From the NCBI RefSeq assembly GCF_964355755.1, contig NC_092677.1:11866601-11926600 (forward strand): a DNA stretch of 60,000 nt, given 5' to 3'. Positions 12,501-27,500 of the stretch are shown here, in pieces. This DNA is from Antedon mediterranea (lineage: Eukaryota > Echinodermata > Crinoidea > Comatulida > Antedonidae). Position numbers and translations under genes: made by a program. How positions within the stretch are numbered: position 1 is the stretch's first letter; each line of letters opens with the position of its first letter. The notes beneath the pieces are model-generated. The model had not been told where the DNA came from. It was given only the letters and a program-made list of their open reading frames with translations, and made no database searches.

Positions 12501-15500
12501 CCCTTAAATCGTTATTTTACCCATTGATTATGAATATAAGCAGAACAGAAAATTATTGATAGTGTGAACACATATCATTATGCTTTTCTACCTATTTCAC
12601 AAGAATCTCCTCTGAAGCCATCTGGACAGTCACATTCTCCTTTGTTGCACACACCTCCATTCCTACATTCTGGTTCACATGCTTTCTCTGTGAAACAAAA
12701 CAAAACATGACATGTTAGAAAATCAAACAGGAACATTCTATTTCTATATAGTTACAAAAATAGAAAGTTATTTTAAGAGGCTTTCAACCTGCAGTGGGCT
12801 GAAATGGCTAGCAATGATGATGATCTATATCATGATGATTGATGATAATTGCAAATTTTATACCTAATTGGCATATATCACCAGTGTAACCCTTTGCACA
12901 GAAGCATTTTCCCATTTGGCAAACGCCACCATTCAAACACTCGGAGATGCACAGTCTCTCTGAAAATAAAACATGACAAATATTAGTGCAAAATAAACTA
13001 GGATTTCAGACTTCTTGTTTGTTTGTTTTTCACACACATCAAAAAATACAGTTGTACATTCCTAATAAAACATAGATTAATTATAAAGAACTTTAATTTG
13101 ATTACAGTTATAATAAAGTGTCTTTCACTCCATCTCAAGGTTATGTCAGTCACGTATTGTACAGCAATGACTTTTCATTTTCACAACACACCACATGACT
13201 ACATGCATATCGAGAAAAAAAATAGGTACATAGCAGCATCATAATTCACTATAGCAACACCAACCTGATTGACAATAGCTTCCTGTATAACCCTCAGTAC
13301 AAGCACATTCTCCCAGAATGCATCTGCCTCCATTCTGACATGATGGGAAGCATGGAGCTGCAGATAAAAAATAAAATCAAAAACAGTACTAAATTATTTA
13401 ATGTAAAACTTTACTTTCCAAAAGTTTCTAAAGCAAATTTGCTAGTTTAGACTAGACTAAACTTAGTAAATCAGGCTTAAAATAACAAACATACCTTCAT
13501 TAACTTCCAGTTCACTAAATAACGTTCTTGTTCCAACTCTGTTTGACCCATCACATCGATACTCTCCCGTGTCGCCAATCATCACCGTGTGAATGGTCAT
13601 CATAGTGCCCCAGTCAAAGGTCATAATAAGGAATGCTGGGTCTTCTTCACTGACTGGTTCACCATCTTTGAACCAAATGTATTCTGGTTGAGGGTTGCCA
13701 ACAATTCGACACATAAAGATGGCTTGACCACCAATGGATATTGACTCATTCTTCATGTATTCCTCAATTCTTATGTACTCTGGCCTGAAAAATAGGTTAT
13801 AGTGTTTTGTTTTCATTATGACTGTGGCTAAGTAGAAAAGAACTTTGGATATCATAAATCTTAATACTTTAAATATTGAATGTACTTTTATACCTATATG
13901 ACAAATGATAACGACAATAACATACAAATAGCAAATTATAATTTTGGAATTTTTATAATTTAATTTATAAATAAACTAAGCACTTACTCTTGTGTTGTGA
14001 CTGGAATAACCGGCTCTGAAGATAAGAAACAAACAAGTTTATAAATTGCAACATTCATCATCATTTTCTAAAAATTGTTAAAATAACATCAACGTAATAA
14101 AAAAAAAGAATTAATTGTCAAGATATAAATGTATGATGATTATGGAAGGCCAAAATTGTCAAAGTAACCTACCTTGAACAACAAGTTGATGGATATACCT
14201 CATAGGTCCTGCCACACAAGAATAGTTACCACTATCACTGAAGCTAAGACCACGGAATGCCAAGTGACTTTCACGCAGTGTTATTAGATCACTACCAATG
14301 TGATAGTTGCCTGTAAAACGATTGAGAAATTGTACAAACAAAATGAAACAAATTATGAGTGAAAAATTGACATATCTTCTAATTTTCTTGATTTTACGTA
14401 GAGAAAAATAAAGCGACTATATAGACCAGCTAGCAATTTGTGGTTGTAAATCTGGAATGGCTAGACCAATCAGACTGTATGAATGTGAGGTAATTATATG
14501 GTACATGAAACTTACCATCGCTAATGGGTTCAACCTGTAGACCATCGGGTCCATACCATGTTGGTCTTAAGAAACCACTGGTTTCTGATATCTTACAGGA
14601 GTATCTCACATCTTCACCTGCTATAGGTTCCTTGCCAGTAATCTCCTCCACAGTTATAACTAGAGTAACATCTTATACGAGAAAACATACAGAGATTTTA
14701 TCAATTGAATGAGCTCATAGGCTGTGTGAGTGATGTAAACATATCGATCTTCTGTATACTCAATTTTAATTGTACTGTATTACATTCTTATTGAGATTGT
14801 GATAAAGATTTTATTTGATGTAATGCATAGGTTCTTAAATACCGCTATTTCAACAAATGGATCATTACTCATGATACACTTTTGTACATGCTTCTCCCCT
14901 AAGGGTCATGTCATGTCAGTGCAGTCACTGAAGGCCCTCTTTCTCTCTCACTCTAACATCTTCCATCTACTTCCAAACATCCTGTTGCAATGTTGAATAA
15001 CTAATATTAGAACTTACCACCTGGTATTTCACATGTTGTACCTCTGAATCCAGGTAAGCATTCGCATTTACCAAACACACACAATCCTCCATTCATGCAG
15101 ATCTGGTCACATGGAATAGCTGGAAAAACGATATTTATTTATAATTACACGAAAGTGCATTTTGTTAAAACTTTACCATTTCCATTTTTTTTTATATTTT
15201 ATATTTATCTGTTTTTTTATCATATTTGCCAGTCTTTAAGATGAATTTCTATTTTTATTTTATTATGATAATGGACAAAAAAAACATTTCAGTATTAACC
15301 TAAAAATCTTACCATTAACTTGCAGATCATATTCATCACGGAAGCGCCCTGCCATACATGTGTAGGTACCTGTATCCGTCTGGTGAAGGGGTGAAAAGTA
15401 GAGTTTGGTTGATAGTGGTGACAACGTTTCCTGCACCACTCGCTCATCAACACCTAGGAAAAAACAACAGGGTTAGAATATTTAAATGACGTTTCTAATG

Positions 15501-18500
15501 TACATAGTTGCGGAATAGAGGGATGCTAGAGAAAAATGTTCAGTTGCAAGGCAAACAAGAAAAATCAATGTGAATATCAATCAATAAAAATAGAAGAGTT
15601 AAAACTTACCAGCACTCAATGTTGGCACAACGTTTGAAAGAATATCAAACCATTGTGGATTGCGGAAGAAGCTGTTAGATGGGAGCTCACATACCAATGT
15701 CATGTTAGAACCTTCTTCATGATTTAGCAAGTCTGAATCCAAAATACGTATCACAAAATCTAAAGTGAAAATACACAATAAAATAAAAAGTTTTATTTTC
15801 ATTTAATGTAAATAACCAAATAGGTAGAGTGCATTCTGTTCTAGTAGTACAAAGAGTAGTTCAAAATAGTACATTTATCAATTTTTTTTTAAAATACTTA
15901 CCTTCTCTTTCACAGGCAATACCATTAAAATCTCTTGGACATATACAATTGCCTTTAGCACAAGTACCACCATTAACACAAGCTGGGCTACAAGAAACAT
16001 CTGTAAAAGAAAAATATATAAGCCATTGTAATAATGAACCATGATAAATTACATCCTAACCGAAGGACGGGCAACACTTGACAAAAATAATATGCAAGCA
16101 CAGATGGGTGTTGAAACCATGCCTCAAACATGCTAGTTTGATTTTTTAACCATTATTCTATAATAGCTCTCTACAACATGAAAACATCATCTTACCTGTG
16201 AGTGTAAATGTGTATTCAGCTTGTAGTGGTCCAGCTTTACAAAGGTAGGCCCCACTGTTCCTTACATTCACATTCTTAATAACAAGGGTTGATGTAGTTG
16301 CACTAACTGACTGTACATACAGGGATTCAATGCCACCTGTATAAATTAAAGGGGAAAAAAGAATTGACAAAAAATTAAAAAATTACTACATAACATCATT
16401 TTGATTATTACATTTTTAGCGGACTGAAATCATTTATTATATCTCGGAGTTATTCCACAATAGGAACATTGCTTTGTATTTATTTGTGTAGCAGTAATCA
16501 TATATTATTGCTTTATTATAATAACATAGGAATGTCTTCATTATAATTACCTTGATTAAGTGGGTAAATGATTTCACCAGATGGTGTTCTCCATTGTGGA
16601 TTCTTAAATGGACTGGCATCTGGCACATTACACTCCAGAATCAAGTCTTCACCTTCTCGTAATGTTGTTTGTGGGGTGATCTTGACTCTTAATGATTCCA
16701 CTGAAGTAAAACAAACAAAAACAATCTGGTTAAAAGCACATAAATCTTCACTTTGTGGCACATTTCACCTTGCTGGTATGAATACAACCAGTGGTACATA
16801 CACATCTTCTTGTTGAAATGTTGTTCTTTTAATATTAAACTTACATTGTGTTTCACATTGTATTCCAGTGTAGCCAGGTGGGCATGTGCAGACACCACGA
16901 TAACATGTTCCTCCATTCTGACATGGACGTGTACTGCAATCTCTTGTATCTAAATACAAAAAAAAATGTAGTTCAATTTATGTGTTCAGCATGGTACACC
17001 AGATATAAAATACATTTCTTGGAAATATAGAGTTGAGGTATATCTTATCCAGCATTTTCCCAAAAAGCAAAGAAACATCAATAGTCCTACCTTCTGCCAG
17101 CACAGTATAGACAGATGATAGTGGACCTGTTTCACACCTATAGGCTCCAAGATCTTCAACTTTAATATCGTCAATTGTAAGTCTAGTTGAAAATGGTCCA
17201 AGAATATCAACAAATACATTTCCAGCTCCTAATAAAAAAAAAACAGAAAGCATGGTAAACAATACCAATACTTTGACAACGCACTTTGAACATTTTTAAG
17301 TTAAGCTTGTGCAAACCAGAGTTCTGGACCCTGAGTTCCTTGCTTATGTACTAATACAAGAGTACAAGAATATTATCTAACAAGGAGTGTTAACTTACCT
17401 TCTGACTTCATTAGAACTGATCTTCCTTCAGGGTAGAACCATTGTGGGTTTCGGTATCTGCCTGGAGATGGTGCATTGCAGATGATAGATACGGTCTCAC
17501 CAATCTCAGGAAGTGTGGATGGTGGTATTATTGTTAATGCTTGGGGTGATTCTGTAAAAAACAAGAATAAAATAAAAGCTTAGTTTTATATACTTTATTG
17601 TATAAGGTAACTATTTTGTAAAAATAAAATGGTACTGGGTTTGGTCATCCATACATAGATGGTGACTAAGAGAGCAAGACTTTTTATAATTGTTAAATTA
17701 ATTAGATGATGCTTATTGTAATAATACTGATTTTGTGTTATATTGTGTAGTACATTAAGTATACTGTAGTTACCAAGATGTTGGCATTGGCTGCCATAGA
17801 ATCCAGCTGGACAGAGACAAGAACCATCCAGACATTGGCCTCCATTCTGGCAAGGTGGAACACAGTTTGCAACTGCAAAATAATACAAATACATATGTTA
17901 TTTGTTTGTATTCTTTTTATTCTATTCAATTTTACTAATAAAGATTTATATTAACTTACCATCTAATACAACAGGTACAGTGTCATTGACAGACCCAACA
18001 TTACAGGTATAAATACCCTGATCCTGAAGTTGAAGCCCCTGTATAACAAGGCGAGTGGACGTAGGTGAGGCATATTCAACATAACGACGAGTGTTAGCAC
18101 CTAAAAAGAGAATATTTAATAACATGAAATGTCACCAAAGAAAAAATTGGGCGTGGGTTGCTGTAAATTTTGGGATAACCCTACTAATTTGAATTAAGAT
18201 ATTCCATGTTCTTTAAAGTGCATAGGGTAATATACAAGTTCAAAACAAAATATTTAAGTATACCACACGGATTAAATTTATCATGTTATTTGTTATAAGT
18301 TGTATAGCATAAGTACCTCTTGTTGAAATTGCTGTTCCATCTGGTGCAATCCAGCTTGGATTGCGGAAACCTGTGACAGAGGCAATCTCACACTCGTAAA
18401 CCACATCACCATACAGTTGAAGATCAGTTTCAGAGGGGGTTACGAAGCGGATTACAAAGCCTTGTTCTAATTTGAAAAAAATAATAACATATTTCAATCA

Positions 18501-21500
18501 ATTATTTCAATCACTCAATTTAAAGTTTATCTTACAATTAAATTATTGACTACTAACATACAGATTGTGATGAAATTTAAATCTTTAAACAAATTTGGAT
18601 TAGAGAGCGAGTGGCCAAGCAGTTAAGACAGTGGAACCTTAATTACATAGCCATAACATCGGCAAGGGTTCGAGGCTCACTCGCTCCATGATTCTGGTGG
18701 TAGAACAAGTCTTCTCCTTTAAAGAACCTGTACATCTTTCGAGACAAGTATGTGGTTACCACGGGGTACTAGCTCACACATCCATTAAAAATTGTAACAG
18801 TATTGTTGAGTATTGATCGTTGGAATAGTGCTATATAAATTAAAAATATTATATTAAATTATTAGTTTACCTGTAGTTTGACATTGGTCGCCAATAAATC
18901 CTTCAGGACAGAGACAGTCACCTCCAAAACAAGTGCCTCCATACAAACATGGAAGTTGACAGGTTGGTTCTACAGAAACATTTAAACAAGAATGAATACA
19001 AAACAATTGTATACAGTCAGCTCTCCCATTACCAGACACCTTGATATGTCCGTTCTGGAAGGTCTGGTATTAGGAATGTGTTTTCAATGAACCTCAAGAA
19101 AAGTTTGGTTTTATAATACTGTTAGAATTTACTGTAGTAAAATGAATACTGGAAAAGCTTTGCCACACCTTCACAGTCCGATCTATTTGTGGTATCTATT
19201 TCAGAAGAATTAAATTACAAACCTGTAAGATTGACAGCGAATTTTCGACTGATATGGCTGACAGCACATGTGTACATTCCTTCATCCTCCGGTCTCAAGC
19301 TTCTGATATTTAGCTTTGTAGCAGTAGGTGATATCTCTTCAACGTGAATACGCTGGTCCCGGCTAAACCCTAAAGGTGAAATCTCGGAATGATCAGGGTA
19401 CAGCCATCTTGGGCTGCCAAGAGTAGGGTTTTCGGTCACTTCACAGAGGAAGCTTACATCTTGGCCAACGATAGGAGTAACATTGTCAACTGTTGTTATT
19501 GTGATAAAGTACTCTATATCTATAAAAAGAACAATTTGTGGATTAATCATATTTTACAAACACAGTACTTAAATCAGCAATACCATTTCAAATCAAATTT
19601 GATATATTACCAAAGTTTGTATACAGTGAACATGCCTATTTCTCCAACACAAACAACTAACATTTGACAACTCCATTCAAAATATTATGGTAAAAATAAT
19701 TTCTGGCATAAACATCTTAAAATAATATACGTTTACAATCTGTATTGTCCAAACATGTATATCAACTTATATAAAACTTTTAGATATTTAAAACTTTAAG
19801 AGATATAAAGCAGTATCTATATTTACTTGTAACTTGGCAATGATCACCATCGTAGCCTGGGAGACAATCACAGCTACCATCATTACAAGTACCGCCATTT
19901 TCACACACTGCTGTACACGGTGCTACGAAATATATATTTTGAAATTAATATCTATATTCATAGTGCTTTTCAAAGCATCAAATCAATGTAAATCATTGTT
20001 GTGATTGGAGGGAATAAATCACATTATGATCTGGTATTTTTATATTTAAAGATAAGTACTCTAAATCCTTACCACCTATCTCAATGTTTAAAGTGGAGCG
20101 GAGTGTTCCCACGACGCAAACATATCGACCTGCATCACTTGGTTGTAAACCATTAATTACCAGTACAACACCATTTGTTCCTCGTGGTAAAACTTCAATG
20201 CGTTCACCTGATGCAAAACAAAAAATTAGTCAAACAAACAAATAGTATATCTCCTGAGATTGATATTAAAATATTTGTTTCAAGTGTTTTATTATATTTA
20301 TTGACTAACCAGATACAATAGGTTCACCACTTGGCCCAACCCATCTTGGTTTTTCCACAGCAGCTACTCCAACCACTTCACAGATGTAACTGACAACGGC
20401 TCCCACTTGCACTGGGCCACCACCCACCTGAGTTACTCGCATTGGAGCATCAACATCTAAAAGACAAAACATTTCATTAAAGAAACATAAATATACCATT
20501 CTCTATTTTAAAACTCTTTGTCTTGATGTATTGTACACAGGCCTATCTTCTTTACTTTTCATTGATTTAGTATACTTATTATTAATAATTTAAAAACAAA
20601 CTTACATGTGTCTGAACAAGATATACCATGAAAACCTTGCTGACAAAGACAACTACCATCAACACAAACACCGCCATTCAAACAGTCTGGGCTGCAAGCA
20701 ACTAAAATGGTAAAAAAATTACAAATATTTTTATCATTTACACATGTTCTTTAATATCATAGATGTTTTACAATAATTGCCTTTCTGTTCAAATTAAACT
20801 GAATTCATCTGAATGCATCTAAAATGGAGACCCATAATAAAGTTATGACTTACATTGTTGAGCACAGTGTTCACCGCCATAGCCTGGGCTACATCTGCAC
20901 ACACCACCAACACAGGTACCTCCATTGAGACAAGGTTGTCCGCAACTTACTAAAACAAGACATACAAAAATGATTTCAACCATCATAGAAATTTACAAAT
21001 TACACAATCCATAGTATAATAATATAAAGTTAAGCCGATTAATTTATTAAGTACTGAATAAAGGTTAAGTAACTATTAGGAGCTACTTATACTACTTGGA
21101 AAATGTGGTAGGGTGGCCAGGTCCTTCTAACCATCTTATCCTCCCTAATATTTTACTCATTTACAGTAGATTGGAATTAGAGTGGAGGTGAATTGAGCCT
21201 AGATCTTTCTGTATGATAGTTAAGTGTCGTAAACACTTGGCTACAGCAACTCCTTTCACAATTAACATACAAACATGCCAACAAACTAACCTAGTGTATT
21301 TAGTTGTTCATAGACAACCTGTACCCTTCCTGCTTCACAACGATACATGCCCTGGTCCTCTGGTTGAAGGTTGCGAATAACAAGCTTTGTAACAGTTGGG
21401 CTCACATTTTGGATGTAGACTCTCTCAGTTCCTATGAACAAAAGGTTTGAAATTTAATTTTTGCACACACATTTGCTTTAGATAGACTACTATATTTGGT

Positions 21501-24500
21501 TATTTAACAAAAGTTACACTTTTATTAGGCCTAGTAGTAGTTTTAAAAACAATGTCTTTATACCTGATTGTTGGGGACCAATTATGCTGTTCTGTGGTCC
21601 ATACCACAGAGGGTGAGTTACTCCTGGACCAATGACTTCACAAACAACATCATGTGAATCACCAATTGCGACGCCTGTCCTGCTTGGAGTCAACTTAATT
21701 GTACCTCTTGCTGATTCTACAAAACACAGTGACATTATTACCAGAAAAAATAAATGAAAACAAAAATACTGAGACAAGTAAACATGTAAATAAATATATA
21801 GCTAAATTCCTACAATATACATATATTTATACAATATGGCATATATGTATTCTTTAGTGCAATTCTTAAGAATAATATGAGACTTCTAGAATATGATTGT
21901 AACTGTACCTCTCTGGGAACAGGCAGGTCCAGTCCAGCCAGGCATACACTCACATCGAGTACCAACACAGAGTCCACCATTTACACAAGGTGGGAAGCAT
22001 CGAGCTGTTCACAAAATGAAATTAGCTACTATAATCAGTATACAATCCCTACCTAAAGTCTTTTTCACACAAGCAACTCATTACTAATGAGCTTTCATAA
22101 GTAATCAAACATGTTGTCTGTTACACTTATAGAACAAAGACTACTTACTTGATGGTTTAAACTGGATCTTGACGGTATTGATTGTATTACCTGTTCTACA
22201 GGTGTATGTACCTGTATCACTAATACGCACCTCATTCAACACTAAAGTACTACTGTATGGTGATGACATTACTGTATGCAGGTGATCATCCCCACCTAAA
22301 CAATAACAAATAAATACAAAATATAAACGTTAGCCTGTAAAAGGACTTATTTGATCAATGAAATAGCCTACTATTTCAAAGAGAGTATTTTAATGTACAA
22401 GTTCACATTGTGCATTAAGGAGCTTTTGATTTGCGACAATCGATAACCTAGGCATTCATGAGTTGTCTGATCATAAAAATCACCAAAACTGTCCAACATA
22501 AATCATTTTGTCTATTGTACACCAGGGTAGGTTAACATAAGTATAATAATTACCTAATCCAACGGGGTGGATGAGTTGACCATTTGGTGCGATCCAAAGA
22601 GGAGAAGGAGCACCTCTGCGTGGGTTCAGTTGACATGTCACGTTCATGGGCTCACCAAGCTTATATCCACCACTTCCAACTAAGTTAGGAAGGTCTGTTG
22701 GAATTGCTGAAATAAATTTTAGAATCTACCTTTATAAAATGAAGCTGAAAACAATCTTTATTTTAGACCGTTTTACTGTTAACAATGTATTCCAGATTTG
22801 TTTCCTTTGAAGGGGTGTCCATACATAGGGATCTCACAAAATAGAAATGTTTATGTTTAGTTTATGACATTTTCAGAACAAAAGTAGGCAACTACTACTA
22901 CAATATTTACCATGGTATTGACAGTGCCCTCCTTGGAATTCTGGTGGGCATTGGCAATGACTGTTAATACATCTTCCTCCATTCAAACATGGTTTTGTGC
23001 ACCCATCAACTAGGATAAAACATTTCAAATTTATTATAACACAGAAGTATAATAAGACTATATACAAACAATTTCTAAATTGTTGGTCTTAAGCGTGGTT
23101 TCCACTAGGATGTAAGTGCAACGCAAGTAATTTGACCAACCAAGCTTTAAACTCTGTCTACACTATCAAACTTTATGTGACAAAACAAGGTAATGTGCCC
23201 ATGGATACGATGATGTATTGTAATAACATTAGCATATTTGGCCACATCACACTTTTTTGACAAACTAGTTTGGCTTTAGTTGTAAACGAATACAGCAGCA
23301 AAAAAATATAAAAACAATTTACCATGGATGAGAACAGTGAATGAGTTCGGCAGCGAATCAATCATACAGTTATAAATGCCTGAATCTGTGTCTTGAAGAT
23401 CTGTCAGTACAAGTCGAGTAGCTGAGCTACTCAATGGCTCTACATAAACACGTTGGTAGGTACCTTGACAAAAAGAATATTAATAAGATATTCACATTTA
23501 GAAATGTATTGACAATATGTATAGTTGTTTCATTCCTGGAATTTGCAACATAGGCATGTGTAGGCTTAGTTATTTATCCAAGTCAGGGTTACCTACTCAC
23601 CAATGTAAGCAATGAATGATCCATAAAGCCAATTCAGGTACATTTAACTAAGCATGAACAGTCCAACTTACTGATGGTACTGATCTTAATTGGTTTCCCG
23701 ACACAAAATATTCAAACATAACTTATACAAAGATGTTTTTAAGAGCTAATTTGCATACCTGGACTCTGTTCCTCAATATATCTGCCATCTGGTCCAGTCC
23801 ATCTAGGTGGTTGCATGTTATTCTTACCCTCTATGGTACAGACCATACTAAATGTATCACCTCTGCTTAGTGGCGACTGAACATTTTGTGGCTGAATCTT
23901 CAGTTGGAAACCAGAGCCCTCTGAATAGCAATATTATGGTTATCATGATTCAGATGTAACATTGGTAATAATGTACAAAAATGGACAGATAGACGACAGA
24001 CAAACAAACTTACTTCAGTCACCTGTATGTGAAATCCCGACAATTTTGAAACTATAATAAAAATCTGCCTCATAATTGGACAATTTGTGACTTCGTCTTC
24101 AATCCAATTTCAGTATTAAATCAAATTGCAGTTTTATGGTAAAATCCCTACCTCGAATATTACAGTATTGTCCTGAATAACCTGCCAGACATTCACAAAC
24201 ACCAGTTACACAGCGCCCTCCATTCGCACATGGCAGCAAACAGACTCTTGCTGTAAGCAAACAAGGTGAAAATAAATTACAAATTTTCATAAAGAAAACA
24301 TAATAATTTATATATAATAATAGAATTCAGGTAAGTATAAGATTATTCTATTGGAAACCAAATTATTAGAATGCAGGAATTAATAAATGATAACCAGAAT
24401 TACCTTGTTGATTGACATTAATGGTGAGGTATTGGTTGAGCGGTCCAACGGAACATGAATACGTGCCTACATCATCTAAAGATATACTTCTGACAATCAG

Positions 24501-27500
24501 CTCTGTTGCTGTTGCTGTCTTTACTAACACACCCACCGACTGTCTTGAATCTGAATCCATAAGAAATCCAAATATATCAAATAAGTAAACGGAAGATATT
24601 GTGTTAGAAAAAAAAAGTTATTGTTTGTAATTTGTGTTTCTTGTTGCTGATCGTTTATTCATGTTTTTTAGTCGTGTGCAACGCGATTCTACAGCTCGCT
24701 ATGTTGGTCGGTCCTTGAGCACACGACTGCAGCGATATATAAGGCCTTGTTCTTTTGAAATCTGAACTTTCCAGCCTTAGTTACCAATGTGAAATTTAAT
24801 GTTCTTAATAACCAAATTACAAAAAAAACACGACAAACAATGTGTACTAACCTGTAGATAACCGTGGGATCAGATTGCCTCTAGGATCCCTCCATTCAGG
24901 ATGAGGTAGTCTGCTACTACCTATCACTTCACATATAAAGCTCACTTCATCACCAATAGATGGCACTGAACTATGGGTTCCTGTAATCTGTACCCGTACT
25001 CCCTCAACTGTAATTAAATTATCAATTCATTAATACAAAATAAACATCACAATATATATACATAACAAAGATGTTTCTTCAGCACCACAGAGAAGCTTCT
25101 TAAACTCACCTCTCTCCTCTTGTCTTTTTTATGAACTGTGCACTGTAGGCTTTAGATATAATGCGTTTTTCAATTCAATTCAACACAAACAAATAAAGTT
25201 ATATTGATCAACTGTGCAGATACAGTACATAAGTGCAGGAGTAATTTTGTTTCTAATTTTGATAATATACAGTATATATAGTATTTAAATAAATTTTACT
25301 TTCTTCTTTAAATAATATAGCAGTTATCATGAATGCTAAATAAAAGGAAGGATGGGGGAAGGGTTTATCGGAAATCAACATTTAATAAAGTTAATGAATC
25401 AGGAATGGATATTGTCATTCATCCAGGTAGTATTAGGTTTAGAAAATAATTCAATCTAGTTGATGCTACTAGACTAGATATAATTGTTTTCCAAACTTAT
25501 GAATCTTAAACTAAAAGTAAACGTAAAGAAATATGAACTAAAAACATAATACATTTAACTCTTTTTGAAAATGGTTCAAAATGTCAGATTCTCCCATAAA
25601 CATGTTATAAGAACTTCACCAAATAGTGAACTTCAATTTAATCACAGCCTAAAAAGTGAAGCATCTTGGAGAGGGATCCTCAAATATGAATGTAGCATTA
25701 TCAGCCAGATACCCAGTTATCAGTCACACAACACTATTGGATTTTCCAGAAGATTTATGTTTAAGATTACATTTTAAAATTATGAAAACATTTTCGACAT
25801 TGTTGAGGAGGGTTTTGAGTTTCCGGATGTTTAATTTTGGAAGAGTTGTCTGCAAAACGAATATGAAAGGAAGCCATACTGTAGAGGAGAATTAATGATG
25901 ATCTAAAGATGATTTGATGATATAAAAGCAAAACAAATGAAAACATTTTAAAAAGTCATTCTAAGGGAAGGAAACATCTTCAAGCAAAGGGAAAAGGTAT
26001 TGCAAAGGAATATGTATTGACAAGACAATAATGTTGAAACTATATATAAAAAAGTAAATATATGGTATTATTATTATGCATTTTACCATGCAAACCATCA
26101 AACAATATTACATAAATGATATTTTGTATATATAATAATACTGTAGTATAATATTGTAATTGTGCAACTACAAATATATGAAAGGGGTGATGATTTGAAG
26201 CTGACTCAAGACTACCTGAATACTGGCAGTAATTTCCAGCAAAATGTGTAGTACAAGTGCAAATATCTGGTCCATGACATCGACCACCATTCTCACATGG
26301 TGGGTCACAAGCTGAAACGAAGGGCCATATTAAAGAACATGCAAACAGACAAATAATTCTACCTTGTCCAAAAATAATAACCTTATTTCTACCTCCTCTA
26401 ACTGACAAATATGACAAACATACAGTTACTAATTTATTCAAAAGGTTGTAGTATTTTGTTTAATCCTTAATAGTCAAAATGAAATGTAAAAATTGACATT
26501 AAATACAAAATATTTCTACGGTGATCTTCAGTTGAATACAAATAATATAAAAAAACACTTGTTTTACCATTAAAAATGTATATATTAGCATGGCTGAAAA
26601 ATATATTACATTAATAATGGAAGAGTCTGTATAAATTACCTTGCATGTTACAGAAATCGCCAGAGAAGCCTTCAGCACAGACACACCTTCCATCAATACA
26701 AGTACCATCATTCTCACAAGACTGAAGACATGTTCTTACTACAATACAAATACATAGGCAATATTTTCAAGCAGATTGTATGGATCTTTGAAAACACAAT
26801 TGTTTGCTAAAGGCAGGGCTGTAGCCACCAGTACTTCAAACACTTTTTGACAGCGGCCTTTGACAACCCTGTGGCTCTCAAAGGGCTCTTTTTCTGCGAC
26901 CAACCACTCCACTTTAATTATTGTGGCTAGAGCATTGAAAGGTGTATTCAAATGTGATTGAAAACCATGTGAAGTTAAACATTGGAATAAACTTGTCCAG
27001 GTGTATAAAAGACACACATAGCAATATTAATATACCTCTGATTGTGCAGTATTCACCACTATACTCTTCAAGACATTCACAAACACTGTGTATACATCGA
27101 CCACCATTTTGGCATGGTTGTAGACAAGGGCGTTCTATAAAAAAAAAAACGTCTATGATGCATAGCTTAATTAAAAATATCTGGCTTTTATTCCAACTAC
27201 ACAAGACACATTTATATTTGCATATACACCTGTATTTTAAACATACCATATACATATATTTACATATACGTTTGTCACATCTAACATACCGTACACTTGT
27301 ATTTTGAATCGATTATCATCTTGTCCAATCCAACATGTGTATATTCCAGAATCATCTTCTGTCGCATTTTTCAACACCAATGTTGTTTGTTTATTGGATT
27401 TCGCTTGGACTCCAATATGTTGACCTGTTAAAAATAAATGTAAATATACGTGTCATTCAAATACATATGTTTTCCTTTATACAGTAAAACTCTGTCTACA

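Noticed and set aside
24670-24728. 10-bp inverted repeat AGTCGTGTGC/GCACACGACT
   Set aside because: Short arms with a 39-base spacer and no second copy seen. Too weak to call an element.
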